64,000 nucleotides of DNA from Mojavia pulchra JT2-VF2 (GTDB lineage: Bacteria; Cyanobacteriota; Cyanobacteriia; Cyanobacteriales; Nostocaceae), in NCBI GenBank assembly GCA_019359325.1, contig JAHHHN010000010.1:1-64000 (forward strand), read 5' to 3'. Positions 26,432-34,939 of the stretch are shown in pieces. Numbering within the stretch: position 1 is the first letter of the stretch; each line of letters begins with the position of its first letter. Position numbers and translations under genes: made by a program. The notes under the pieces are model-generated. The model worked only from the letters and a program-made list of their open reading frames with translations, was not told where the DNA came from and made no database searches.

Positions 26432-27154
26432 ATGTTAGTTCCATTGACTCGCCAGAAATTTGAACAAGTCATCCCCTTGATTGCCACTGGCCCCCAGTAC
26501 AAGTACTACTGGGGAAAGTTTTCAAATTTTTTGCAACGGCTATTAATTTCTGTAGTTAGCATAGTTGTGATTCTGCTTGTCAAAGTCTTTTTCAAGTTTG
26601 AGTTTGATCTGATAGTCTTTGTGCTGGGGATAGTCGGTGCTTTTTACTGGCTGTGGTATCCAGTGTTTAAAGCCAGTGTACGAAATTCAAAATGCCGCCG
26701 TTACAAGTACAGCGGCTTTTTCCGAGGTCGAATATTGGATTGGTGGATCACAGACCAGTTAATTGGCAAACAAGAAACTGTCAACAACAAAGGGGATTTA
26801 GTAATTGTAGAAAATCGAGAAAAACGGCTTAACTTAGAGATAGGTGACGACACAGGATTTACCATTGAGTTTGAAGCACCATTACGGTCTGCTTATAAAG
26901 TTATTGCTCGTGGTCAAATTGCCGAAATGATCGTCATGTCAGATCGCGCAGATTTAAGCAGCATTGAAGAATTCAGTGATATCTACATTCCCAGTCGTGA
27001 TCTATGGGTGAGCGATTACCCCTTTGTGAGACAGGATTTCTTTAATGAAGTCAGTCGCCGCTTGCGTGAAGGCCAACAAGACAGACCAAGGCGGCGTCGC
27101 CGTTCAGAAGAGCAGAGGAGCAGAAGAGCAGAGGAGGAAGATGATAGATATTAA
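26432..27154 (+). CDS. Conserved two-span membrane protein, unknown function
   Basis: A 240-residue protein with two adjacent membrane helices (about residues 36-56 and 60-78: LLISVVSIVVILLVKVFF, FDLIVFVLGIVGAFYWLWYP). A soluble domain of about 120 residues contains LVIVENREKRLNLEIGDDTG and IYIPSRDLWVSDYPFVRQDF. The tail is strongly charged and Arg-rich (RPRRRRRSEEQRSRRAEEE), partly from a GAAGAGCAGAGGAG microrepeat that may be lineage-specific. The layout suggests a hairpin anchor with a cytoplasmic domain. It probably shares a transcript with dapB. I recognise it only as a cyanobacterial conserved type. Confidence 0.78.
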   Translation: MLVPLTRQKFEQVIPLIATGPQYKYYWGKFSNFLQRLLISVVSIVVILLVKVFFKFEFDLIVFVLGIVGAFYWLWYPVFKASVRNSKCRRYKYSGFFRGRILDWWITDQLIGKQETVNNKGDLVIVENREKRLNLEIGDDTGFTIEFEAPLRSAYKVIARGQIAEMIVMSDRADLSSIEEFSDIYIPSRDLWVSDYPFVRQDFFNEVSRRLREGQQDRPRRRRRSEEQRSRRAEEEDDRY

Positions 27155-27174
27155 TTCTTACTTTTCTATTGTTT

Positions 27175-27804
27175 TCAAGTCTGTTTATTCCCTTCTCTCC
27201 CGTAAGCTTGCCAAGCCAAGTCTACTAGTCCATCAAATATGGCAGCTGCTACAACCGCATTACCTTTACGGCTGTCAATTGTAATATGGGGAACTAAAGA
27301 ATCTTGTAAGCGTTCTTTTGCAGCATCCGCATTGATAAATCCCACTGGGGTGGCAATTATCAAAGCAGGTCGAATTTCTTCAGCCTCAATCAAATTAACT
27401 AGTGCCGTTAATGCTGTTTGCGCTTGACCGACTACAAAAATGCCTTCTGGATAACGCTTGGCTAGAGTTTCTATTCCCCATGCTGCCACGGTTTTTTCAT
27501 TTTGGGGACGGGTTAAGGTTTCAGTGCTGCAATATACCGGATTGGCAAAAGTGTTTTGAATAGCGTAGCTAATACCTACTTGTACTAACGGGACATCCAC
27601 CACAATAGTAGTACGAGCCGCTAATGCTGCTGCTCCAGATTGCAAGGCCTGCTCAGAAAAGCGAATCAAAGACTTATACTCAAAGTCGGCTGTGGCGTAG
27701 ATCACCCGCCGGACGATCTCATATTCCGCAGGTGAAAATACATGCTCACCAATTTCACTATCAATAATTGCCAAACTTTGGGCATCAGTTACGTGCCATT
27801 CCAT
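27175..27804 (-). CDS. cobH: Cobalt-precorrin-8 methylmutase
   Basis: A 209-residue enzyme (CobH/CbiC) that moves a methyl group on the corrin ring to give cobyrinate/hydrogenobyrinate in vitamin B12 synthesis. Family features are AAALAARTTIVVDVPLVQVG, the NAQTAL-like VVGQAQTALTALVNLI and IIATPVGFINADAAKERL. The position that I align with catalytic His43 of Paracoccus/Pseudomonas denitrificans CobH appears to be Tyr (RRVIYATADFE). This may be usual for cyanobacterial members. It is convergent with the gene at 26432, 20 bases away. No cobalamin riboswitch is evident upstream. Confidence 0.92.
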   Translation of the reverse strand: MEWHVTDAQSLAIIDSEIGEHVFSPAEYEIVRRVIYATADFEYKSLIRFSEQALQSGAAALAARTTIVVDVPLVQVGISYAIQNTFANPVYCSTETLTRPQNEKTVAAWGIETLAKRYPEGIFVVGQAQTALTALVNLIEAEEIRPALIIATPVGFINADAAKERLQDSLVPHITIDSRKGNAVVAAAIFDGLVDLAWQAYGREGNKQT

Positions 27805-27915
27805 TATTCTTGAGCTTCTCAGATATCAGCTTTCAGCTTATCAGCTTCAGAGAGTGAGGAGTTAAGAGTTAGAAGTTAAGTAAAAACTCGTAACTCATAA
27901 CTCAACATTTAAAAA

Positions 27916-28725
27916 TCAGGACTTAGCACTAGAAGAAGGCCGACTAAACACAGGAGACAGGTAGGCAACTAAAGCACCAATGAGAAAACCGGAAATATTG
28001 CGAACTAGCGGTAACCAGTCACTTGTGCGTGTCACTACTGGGCCAATGCCAAAGGCAAGAAATAAAATCCCCCACAAAGGGGAGAAAATTAAAGCCCATT
28101 GCCAAGCAATTACTTGTCCTTCGCTACGGGGTTGAGCAGCAAATCCACAAACAATTCCACCAACTATTGAGGTAATTAAAGTCAGAATCCACTGTTCTCT
28201 TGGCAATCCAGGAACAACAGTGCAACCACCCTTCAACAAGCAGCCTTTTACTGAATTTAAAGCTTGGAGAATCGCTTGGTCTTCACCTTGTTCTCGCACA
28301 AAATACAAATTCCCAAATCGAGTTTGCAGTTCTATCCAGAAAGTCCGAGGTAGAAGTTGGTAAACTGCGTCACCAACACTAAAGCTGAGGATGTTCCCAC
28401 CACGAGAATCAGCAACCAACAGAATGCTTTTGTCATCCAAACTCCAGTAATTTATAACTGCCCGGCCTGGTGTACGGTCGTACTGAGTCAATACACGGAG
28501 TTTCCAGCCAGTATCAGCTTCAAATTGCTCTAATTCTTCGACTAGCCTTTCTTCTTGAACGTCAGTGAGAGACTTAGCTAAGTCTACAACTGGGGTAAAG
28601 ATTTTGGGTAATAGCTCAGGATTGTCATAAGCAAGTGCTGGGGGAGAGTGCATCGCCCAAATTGATCCAGCCAAGAAAAATACTGCAATAGATACCAGGA
28701 TTCGTCGCCAAAAACAAGACTGCAT
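27916..28725 (-). CDS. psb32: TPM-domain thylakoid protein (Psb32/TLP18.3-like)
   Basis: A protein of about 269 residues. The signal peptide (CFWRRILVSIAVFFLAGSIWA, likely cleaved near ALA) is followed by a TPM domain at about 40-165. That domain includes LAKSLTDVQEERLVEELEQF, GWKLRVLTQYDRTPGRAVINYWSLDD and LLVADSRGGNILSF. Two or three membrane helices follow near the C-terminus. The Psb32/TLP18.3 family is implicated in photosystem II repair and turnover. I chose the ATG at 28725, where a proper signal peptide begins, over a TTG at 28764. The gene symbol rests on family resemblance. Confidence 0.85.
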   Translation of the reverse strand: MQSCFWRRILVSIAVFFLAGSIWAMHSPPALAYDNPELLPKIFTPVVDLAKSLTDVQEERLVEELEQFEADTGWKLRVLTQYDRTPGRAVINYWSLDDKSILLVADSRGGNILSFSVGDAVYQLLPRTFWIELQTRFGNLYFVREQGEDQAILQALNSVKGCLLKGGCTVVPGLPREQWILTLITSIVGGIVCGFAAQPRSEGQVIAWQWALIFSPLWGILFLAFGIGPVVTRTSDWLPLVRNISGFLIGALVAYLSPVFSRPSSSAKS

Positions 28726-28764
28726 GGACGTTCTTATACAAGTATTAACGGTAGAAGTGAACAA

Positions 28765-29101
28765 GTTGTTTTAAAACAGTATGAGAAACAAGATACTTCT
28801 TTACACTTGTTTACTTTACTCTAATCTAAAGGATTAAATCTATAAGGATCTAAGTCAAGCTGCGGAATTAAGCCTTATGCATGAGCAGAGCCACTACCCA
28901 GTTCCAAGTAAGACAGGGACGCAAAAATGAGGAGACAAGGAGATGCGCGTTTAAGGGTTATTAGTTTAACAGTCTCAGGAATAAAGCAGCTTCTGCTAAT
29001 CCCCAGTCCCTTATATCGGTGAATTTTCTTATCTGTCATACTCAATTGCCCTAATCAGCAAACAGCATAAAAACTGATAACTGCTTACTGGGCAATGATT
29101 A
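28765..29101. other. Spacer, no gene seen
   Basis: A spacer of about 340 bases between two minus-strand genes. No open frame or RNA gene was found. Confidence 0.45.
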
Positions 29102-29683
29102 TTATTGCTCAGTCCAATCTTCAGAAACTGTCGATTTGGATAGCAAGTCTTGTTCATCAAAACTCTTCTCCCAGTTAGCAGCTTCGCTGTAACCGTCATT
29201 AGTACGATAGGCTTCTGATTTTGTGCGGCGATTTTCCTGTCTGAGTGCTTCTCTTTCTCGCAAAGTTAGCGGTGATTTTTCAGTTGTTGGTAGGCGTTCA
29301 AGTGCCCGCTTAGGTGATTTTTGGCGAGTAAAGGTTTTCCAAGCAGCTTTTACACCCACAAAGACGCTGCGTGTGCCTACTTGAATATTTTGGGCTTGTT
29401 TTCTGGCATTATCTAAGCTTTGATCAACTTGTTTAACAACTTGACCAGCGCTTTTGACACCTTCACTGACATCATCAGTTAAGTCAGTGATTTCTAAGCC
29501 AGTGGTGCGAATGGCATTGAGAGTAGGTGGCAACTCTCGTGAGAGGGTATCAAATAGCTTCTCTGCACTCCGAGCAGCACGTGCCAACTCCTGCAAAGCT
29601 GGTATGGCTGCCACTAAAACAGCTGTCAGACTAATGGCAACTAAGAGTATGGATAGTCCCAACCAAAATAGGGGATCAATCAC
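29102..29683 (-). CDS. DUF948-type membrane protein with coiled coil
   Basis: A 193-residue protein with one N-terminal membrane helix (FWLGLSILLVAISLTAVLVAAI). An amphipathic coiled coil follows (LQELARAARSAEKLFDTL, LEITDLTDDVSEGVKSAGQV), as in DUF948 proteins. The C-terminal half is basic and then acidic and looks disordered. The next gene upstream, 11 bases away on the same strand, encodes a YtxH-type protein. The two are probably co-transcribed and may act together at the envelope, as DUF948/YtxH pairs do in many bacteria. No molecular activity is known. Confidence 0.82.
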   Translation of the reverse strand: MIDPLFWLGLSILLVAISLTAVLVAAIPALQELARAARSAEKLFDTLSRELPPTLNAIRTTGLEITDLTDDVSEGVKSAGQVVKQVDQSLDNARKQAQNIQVGTRSVFVGVKAAWKTFTRQKSPKRALERLPTTEKSPLTLREREALRQENRRTKSEAYRTNDGYSEAANWEKSFDEQDLLSKSTVSEDWTEQ

Positions 29684-29694
29684 GGTTATGCTAT

Positions 29695-30075
29695 CTATGA
29701 ACGTTCTAAACGTTGGGAAACAGAATCGGAGTTCTCTACGCTTTGAGAGGCTGCGCTTTGAGTCTCAACAGCGTTTTGTCGCTTCAAAACTTGGCTTTCC
29801 CTCTGACTGGCATCTATACCAGCGGCGATCGCATCCCGCAGTCGGTCTAAAGTTTCATCCCAGTTTCGCAATGCGTTGGCTGAGAGACGGTCTGCTTGGA
29901 TCTGTACACTTGTTGATAAATCTTCCGCCAATTCTGGTAGGGCATCGGCAGATTTTTTTAATAGTTTACGCGTGTCGCGCCCTGCGCGTGGAGCGACTAG
30001 CAAACCGGTCAAGGCACCGATAGTTGCCCCTAGCATTAAACCGCCAATAAATACTCCAGAACGGTTGTTAGACAT
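29695..30075 (-). CDS. YtxH-domain protein
   Basis: A 126-residue protein. The N-terminus SGVFIGGLMLGATIGALTGLLVAPRAGRDTRKLL is the classic YtxH pattern: a Gly-rich membrane segment followed by AP-x-x-G-x-x-TR and an amphipathic helix. The rest is helical and Gln/Ser-rich. It is the first gene of a tight pair with the DUF948 gene and has a GAGAGA-like ribosome site just upstream. Members of this family are often stress-induced. The role here is unknown. Confidence 0.87.
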   Translation of the reverse strand: MSNNRSGVFIGGLMLGATIGALTGLLVAPRAGRDTRKLLKKSADALPELAEDLSTSVQIQADRLSANALRNWDETLDRLRDAIAAGIDASQRESQVLKRQNAVETQSAASQSVENSDSVSQRLERS

Positions 30076-30204
30076 TTTTATATTGTTTCTCTCCTTACAC
30101 CCATTTTAGGTGGGTTTTCTCCCCTTGCAAGATCCAAGCGATTTTATTTGCTTAAACCTATAGTGACAAATTATTAGCCAGAAATGTTGCCTTAATTTCT
30201 CATG

Positions 30205-30540
30205 TTATTTTATTGTTGCCTTTTTCCCAAATGTGAAGCCTAGCCTCCGAAAAGAACGCCGCCAGACTTGCCGCCCTAAAAACAGCAGGCTAACAATTTG
30301 CTGCACTTGTTGGATTTGCAACTCTAGGCTTTGGTTTCCTTGCCGCAAATTATGAATATTCTGCTGGGCAAAATAAATTGTTTCAGGTGCTTGATACAAT
30401 AATGCATGGCTACTGCGTTCATAAGCAGTCAACGTATCTGCTATTATCCTCAGTTGCTGTTTTAATTGCCGCATTCGCCAAGCCGCGTAGAGTAGCATTA
30501 GCGAAATCAAAGTATTAAGAACAACAACTACCGTTACCAT
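30205..30540 (-). CDS. Small membrane-anchored coiled-coil protein
   Basis: A 111-residue protein with an N-terminal membrane helix (VTVVVVLNTLISLMLLYAAW), a helical coiled coil (QLKQQLRIIADTLTAYERSS, LRQGNQSLELQIQQVQQIV) and a basic C-terminus (RRSFRRLGFTFGKKATIK). It lies upstream of the YtxH/DUF948 pair on the same strand, with a 129-base gap. The common theme of a membrane anchor plus coiled coil suggests one functional group. The family is not recognised. Confidence 0.75.
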   Translation of the reverse strand: MVTVVVVLNTLISLMLLYAAWRMRQLKQQLRIIADTLTAYERSSHALLYQAPETIYFAQQNIHNLRQGNQSLELQIQQVQQIVSLLFLGRQVWRRSFRRLGFTFGKKATIK

Positions 30541-30980
30541 TGTTTACCTTCATAGTGCCAGCTTTTAGGAATTGTCCTAATAGACTGCTGACTTAACTCT
30601 GACTCAATGATAGCGGTAGACCCTCACCTTTATCGCTAGTGGTCAGGCGATCAAACTTCAGTCAATAAAGTTGTTAACTGCTACGCCTATGCACAGAGTC
30701 TCAAAAGATAATCTCGAATAGCTGATGTCATTAGAGTTAGGGAATAGATATAGAACTCTTAACTGTCCGCCCTGTACGAGTTTTAGGGAAAATAGGTTTA
30801 GAAGGTGTAATTACTCCTCTGCTCTAGCTCTTTTACACCCGTTTTACACCCATTTTGTGTCTAAAGGTATGCAAAAATGTCCAAAAATCATCTCAAAGTT
30901 GAGACATTCGTTTTCTATAAGCCAGTACTTACAAAGCACAGACATCTTGAAATCGTTGGATTTCAAGATATTTAATTAAA
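30541..30980. other. Spacer, no gene seen except a terminal hairpin
   Basis: About 440 bases. An open frame at 30725-30979 is not supported. A perfect 11-bp hairpin (ATCTTGAAATC at 30944-30954, GATTTCAAGAT at 30959-30969) ends the region, just 3' of the tRNA-Phe. It is likely a processing or termination signal for that transcript. Confidence 0.5.
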
Positions 30981-31053
<73 letters not shown>

Positions 31054-31128
31054 GGGCGCATTTCTTTGCCACGATTAATAAATTTAGCAAACTTAGAATG
31101 AAATTGCAAGTACCTGAAGCAAAAAATT

Positions 31129-31998
31129 TTACGCAACTTTGATCATCAACTTGATCCAGATGAAAACAGCTATAAATACTAGAAACTGAACAAGAACGAT
31201 ACTAGGGCCAGAGGCTATGTTGAAAAGGCCCGAAATAATCATGCCAACAACGCTACAGGTAGAACCAAAAATCACGGATAACACCAGGAAGCGGGTAAAA
31301 TGGTGACTCATTAATTTTGCGGTGGAAGCGGGAATGACCAAAAAGGCGTTTACCAATAAAACACCAACCGCCTTAATTGCCACGGCAACAGCTAATGAAA
31401 GCAATATTACAAACCCATAACGATACAATTGGACTGGAATCCCTTGCACCTGTGCCACATCTACGTTTAGTGTTAACAAAATTTGTTGCCGTAGAGTTGA
31501 CAACAAGAATATACTGCTGCCTACAAGCACAAGCAGCGTCAAAATTAAATCTGTGGCATCAATAGCCAGAATATCCCCAAATAGCACTCCCATAAAGTTG
31601 CCGCGATATCCCTTAATCAGGCTAGTGAGAATGACGCCGATCGCTAATGCTCCTGATAGAACTATACTGAGTACGCTATCGCTAGCTAAATCGGTTTTAT
31701 CGATAAAGTAGAGGACAATCACACCAAAAACTAAGGTAAATGGCAGTAGCATCGCTGTAGGATTTAACTGTAGCAGCACACCTAAAGCCACTCCTACTAA
31801 TGCTGCATGACCAACAGCATGGCTAAAAAAAGACAACTGACGCAAGGTGACGAAACTACCTAGCAAACCGCCAAGTATTCCCATCAATACAGCACCTGCG
31901 ATCGCACGCTGCATAAAGGGAAATTGTAACAATGTCACCAAGTCATTAATAGCAGTGACAGCTAGCCAATTTATCTGGCAATCAGTAAAAAAAATCAT
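31129..31998 (-). CDS. znuB: Zinc/manganese ABC transporter permease
   Basis: A 289-residue inner-membrane permease of the ABC-3 family, with eight or nine hydrophobic segments. Family signatures include AIAGAVLMGILGGLLGSFVTLR near the N-terminus, FFSHAVGHAALVGVALG, and the C-terminal KAVGVLLVNAFLVIPASTAKL. It would form the metal channel for the znuC ATPase and znuA binding protein encoded at 32645-34515. The metal-sensing repressor gene is inserted between it and znuC on the other strand. The spacer shared with that gene carries two palindromes, so both are probably autoregulated. Confidence 0.93.
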   Translation of the reverse strand: MIFFTDCQINWLAVTAINDLVTLLQFPFMQRAIAGAVLMGILGGLLGSFVTLRQLSFFSHAVGHAALVGVALGVLLQLNPTAMLLPFTLVFGVIVLYFIDKTDLASDSVLSIVLSGALAIGVILTSLIKGYRGNFMGVLFGDILAIDATDLILTLLVLVGSSIFLLSTLRQQILLTLNVDVAQVQGIPVQLYRYGFVILLSLAVAVAIKAVGVLLVNAFLVIPASTAKLMSHHFTRFLVLSVIFGSTCSVVGMIISGLFNIASGPSIVLVQFLVFIAVFIWIKLMIKVA

Positions 31999-32018
31999 TC
32001 TGTAATATTTTTAACTTA

Positions 32019-32034
32019 TTAGCTTTTAAGCTAA
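32019..32034. promoter_or_regulatory. Palindrome upstream of znuB, candidate operator
   Basis: TTAGCTT-TT-AAGCTAA, a perfect 7-bp inverted repeat 20 bases before the znuB start and about 100 before the divergent arsR-type gene. Position and symmetry fit an ArsR/SmtB operator; this is inference. Confidence 0.45.
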
Positions 32035-32039
32035 AAGTA

Positions 32040-32056
32040 GATAATGTTTATTTATC
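32040..32056. promoter_or_regulatory. GATAA-N7-TTATC palindrome, possible Zur/Fur site
   Basis: GATAATGTTTATTTATC has GATAA and TTATC arms like a Fur-family box. It lies in the 138-base divergent promoter between znuB and the repressor gene. The match is weaker than that of the box at 34708. Confidence 0.4.
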
Positions 32057-32136
32057 ATAGAATGTCTGGCAATCCTAACCCAAATATCAACCAAAACTTG
32101 TCAGTTTTTTTGTAAATAATTTAATTATGATCAAAA

Positions 32137-32493
32137 ATGATTCAGTACAATCCTAACTGGGCTATAGATAGTGATATTGAACCCCTCCCAAATGAAGTTC
32201 TGAGTATTGATAAAGCCCAGCGCATGGCAGATTTTTTTAGCTTTTTAGGAGATGCTAACCGTCTCCGAATTCTCTCATTTTTAGCTAAAAAAGAATTGTG
32301 TGTTAGTGATTTGGCAGCATTATTAGATATGAGTGAATCTGCGGTCTCGCATCAGTTGCGAAACCTACGGGCAATGCGCTTGGTAAGGTATCGTAAACAA
32401 GGACGTCACGTGTTTTATCACCTCCACGATAGCCATATTTTTCATCTTTATCAGGCTGTTGTGGAACACCTTGATGAAAAGGATGAAGTATGA
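32137..32493 (+). CDS. SmtB/ArsR-family zinc-responsive repressor
   Basis: A 118-residue winged-helix repressor. [20 protein letters not shown] starts the HTH region, and [22 protein letters not shown] is the recognition helix. The wing follows with [14 protein letters not shown]. The alpha-5 metal site of SmtB (Asp, His, His, Glu spaced +2, +13, +16) is intact in [17 protein letters not shown]. The ELCV cysteine of the alpha-3 region is also present, but the N-terminal cysteine of the alpha-3N site is not. It should release DNA when zinc binds. It sits on the opposite strand between znuB and znuC. An AztR/SmtB role is the most likely. Confidence 0.93.
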   Translation: MIQYNPNWAIDSDIEPLPNEVLSIDKAQRMADFFSFLGDANRLRILSFLAKKELCVSDLAALLDMSESAVSHQLRNLRAMRLVRYRKQGRHVFYHLHDSHIFHLYQAVVEHLDEKDEV

Positions 32494-32644
32494 GCAATAA
32501 GAGCAATTATTCTTTACTGTTGATTAGCGTAAATTAAACGGTTTAAGACCCCTACATCTACAACACATAGCATCAGTTGAGTTGGGGTAACAGTCCCCTA
32601 ATCCAACTATCTTTAATTTTGAATTTTAAATTTTGAATTTTGAA

Positions 32645-33445
32645 TTAATGATGGTGCTGGTAGCGGCTAAATCCTGGCCCATAGGTTGCTAAAAGATTTT
32701 GTGGTGAAAGGGCAATTTCTGGCTTACCAGTACAAACGACAGTTTGGTTAAGACAAAGGACGCGATCGCAATGACGGCTGACCATATCAATATCATGGGA
32801 AACCTGCAATATTGTCCAACCTTCCTGTAGTTTTAATTCGTTAAGCAAGACATAAAAATCTGCCGCACCTTGCACATCTACCCCAGCAAAGGCTTCATCT
32901 AATACCAAAAGTTTTCGAGGTGTTACTAAACAGTAAGCCAGCAACACGCGTTTGAGTTGACCACCACTGAGAGTCCCAACAGCTTGATGGCGCAAATGAT
33001 AAGCATCAGTTCGCTGTAAAGCTTGGGCTATTGCTGCTGATTTGTCCCGATCTTTCCTCCACAAACTTTTGGGAAAGAAACTCCTGTGCTGGCGTTGCTT
33101 GGGAATTCTTGCCCATCCTAGCCCTACCAAATCGCTGACAGAAATAGGAAAGCTACGGTCAAAGATGAAATTTTGCGGCATATAGCCTAATAAATGACGT
33201 AAATATCCCAAATTTGTCACTCGACGACCAAATATTTCAATTTTACCTGTAGATTGCGGAATCAAATCTAAGACAGCTTTTACCAGGGTACTTTTACCCG
33301 CACCATTAGGGCCAACTATGGCTGTATCTGTCCCTGGCATTAATTCAAAAGAGACATCTCGAAGAGCTAAATAACTGCCTTGATATACGGTTAAACCTTC
33401 TACTTTTAAAATGGGAGATGTCAATTGTGGTTGGTCACTGGTCAT
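32645..33445 (-). CDS. znuC: Zinc/manganese ABC transporter ATP-binding protein
   Basis: A 266-residue ATPase. It has Walker A GPNGAGKSTLVKAV, Q-loop YMPQNF, signature GTLSGGQLKRVLLAYC, Walker B LLVLDEAFAGVD and the H-loop QVSHDID. The C-terminus ends in a His cluster (RYQHHH), perhaps a metal-binding tail. It energises uptake through the ZnuB permease. It is transcribed after znuA, with an 86-base gap, and then interrupted from znuB by the divergent repressor gene. It therefore forms a transcript separate from znuB unless read-through occurs. Confidence 0.94.
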   Translation of the reverse strand: MTSDQPQLTSPILKVEGLTVYQGSYLALRDVSFELMPGTDTAIVGPNGAGKSTLVKAVLDLIPQSTGKIEIFGRRVTNLGYLRHLLGYMPQNFIFDRSFPISVSDLVGLGWARIPKQRQHRSFFPKSLWRKDRDKSAAIAQALQRTDAYHLRHQAVGTLSGGQLKRVLLAYCLVTPRKLLVLDEAFAGVDVQGAADFYVLLNELKLQEGWTILQVSHDIDMVSRHCDRVLCLNQTVVCTGKPEIALSPQNLLATYGPGFSRYQHHH

Positions 33446-33531
33446 GGGTGCTTATTCATTAACTAATTAATAATTAGAAATTGCCTTTGAACAAATGCTA
33501 AGAAATCAATCATTGCTTTTGGCATCATAAT

Positions 33532-34515
33532 CTACTGGCAAGCTGTTGTCAGAGTTTGCAAATTGTCTTTCATAGCTTTGAAATAATGTTGCGGATTCTT
33601 ATCGCCTGTTTCTAAAGAATCTAATGTTTGTAAATTTAAATTCAAATCTTGGGAGAGACTTTTAAGTAATTTGTTATCTACTCCTGGTTCACTAAATAAG
33701 GCTTTAACTTTATATTTTTTGACTGTATTGACTACATTTCGCACATCTGATGGCGATAGTTGATCTTCGGGAATTTCTACTACTGCTACTTGCTTGAGCT
33801 TATAGCGTTGGGCTAGGTATGGGTAGGCATCATGAAAGGTAATAAATGTGCAGTTAGGATTATTTTGTAAGTTCTGCTGAAATTCATTATGTAAGTTTTC
33901 CAATTCTTTGATATAAGTTGCAGCATTGGCTTCATAGGTAGCTTTATTTTTAGGATCGGCAGCAATTAAACCATCCCGAATATTTATTACTTGCTGTTTT
34001 GCCAAAACTGGATCTAGCCAAACGTGAGGATTACCCTCAGTATGTTCGTGATTGTGGTTTTTTTCCTCTGTCGCAGTATTTACAACGGGTGAAATTTCTC
34101 CCAAAGGTTTAATACCTGCACTGGCATCAATTTGAGTCAATTTGGAATTTTGGGCATTTTTGATGGTTTCTTCAAGAAATTTCTCTAAACCCAAACCGTT
34201 TTTGACTAATACATTGGCGGTAGCGATCGCCCTGACGTTTTCTGGCTTTGCTTGATACTCGTGTACCTCCGTACCTGGTGGCACTAAAATTTCTACATCT
34301 GCCTGATCTCCAGCTACCGCTTTCGTAAACCAATATACAGGTAAAAATGTAGTTACTATTTTGGTTTTTCCTGAACTCGGCAACACTTCGGAAGCTGCTT
34401 TCTGATTAGTATTCGATTGGTTACAACCAGCAATTGATAATATGACCAGAGCAATTAGAGGCAGAATACCACTTCCTCGTCTGCCTGTTTTAGCTTCTAT
34501 ATGAGTTCCAAGCAC
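33532..34515 (-). CDS. znuA: Zinc-binding lipoprotein of ABC transporter
   Basis: A 327-residue substrate-binding protein. The N-terminal lipobox LSIAGC is near residue 31. Metal ligands of the cluster A-I/ZnuA family are visible: His in GTEVHEYQAK, His in NPHVWLDP, His in ITFHDAYPYL and the acidic FSEPGVD. A His-rich loop, EEKNHNHEHTEGNPH, precedes the second ligand and is characteristic of zinc rather than manganese binders. The start is a GTG with GGAGGGGG upstream. It is the first gene of the znuA-znuC unit and is divergent from an outer-membrane porin. The shared spacer holds a Fur/Zur-like box. Confidence 0.94.
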   Translation of the reverse strand: MLGTHIEAKTGRRGSGILPLIALVILSIAGCNQSNTNQKAASEVLPSSGKTKIVTTFLPVYWFTKAVAGDQADVEILVPPGTEVHEYQAKPENVRAIATANVLVKNGLGLEKFLEETIKNAQNSKLTQIDASAGIKPLGEISPVVNTATEEKNHNHEHTEGNPHVWLDPVLAKQQVINIRDGLIAADPKNKATYEANAATYIKELENLHNEFQQNLQNNPNCTFITFHDAYPYLAQRYKLKQVAVVEIPEDQLSPSDVRNVVNTVKKYKVKALFSEPGVDNKLLKSLSQDLNLNLQTLDSLETGDKNPQHYFKAMKDNLQTLTTACQ

Positions 34516-34655
34516 AGTGTTTCCCCCTCCACAAAAATTGCTACCTCTGCCTTAGACTTCAGTAAGAAGTCAGGCAAAAGGTAATGAGGATGTTGAAAAA
34601 AGAGAATTTACTTTTCTCGTTTCCTCACCTTTTGTATAAGTACTTTTTGTACAAA

Positions 34656-34691
34656 GTCTCATTGTCAAATACTCTCTTGACAATGAGACTG
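34656..34691. promoter_or_regulatory. Perfect 14-bp inverted repeat upstream of znuA
   Basis: AGTCTCATTGTCAA (34656-34669) and TTGACAATGAGACT (34678-34691) flank an 8-base loop. It lies about 140 bases before the znuA start. It could be an operator or a 5'-leader hairpin; there is no T-run of a terminator. Confidence 0.6.
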
Positions 34692-34707
34692 ATTCTAATT
34701 TTATATT

Positions 34708-34726
34708 ATAATAATTCTCATTCTCA
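34708..34726 (-). promoter_or_regulatory. Fur/Zur-like box
   Basis: On the minus strand GAGAATGAGAATTATTATA matches the 19-bp Fur-family consensus GATAATGATAATCATTATC at 15 of 19 positions. It lies between divergent znuA and the porin and probably controls both by Zur. Confidence 0.6.
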
Positions 34727-34939
34727 CGCAATTAGTGTGTAACGAATTACATCAAAATTTTTCAATAAAGTACCATGCGCTGCAATTTATACCTTACTTA
34801 ATTCATCATAAATTCCTGACTTAATCTTGTGAGAAAAGAATATCGGCTCCTGATAATATTTTGAGAATAGTTTTTAATAATGACTGTTCTCAGAGCAGCT
34901 CAGTACAGCTATTCACAGTCAATAGGTGTGAGGAAAAAA

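Noticed and set aside
30725-30979. 84-codon frame upstream of tRNA-Phe
   Set aside because: Its end consists of the tRNA-associated hairpin, and nothing in its sequence suggests a protein family.
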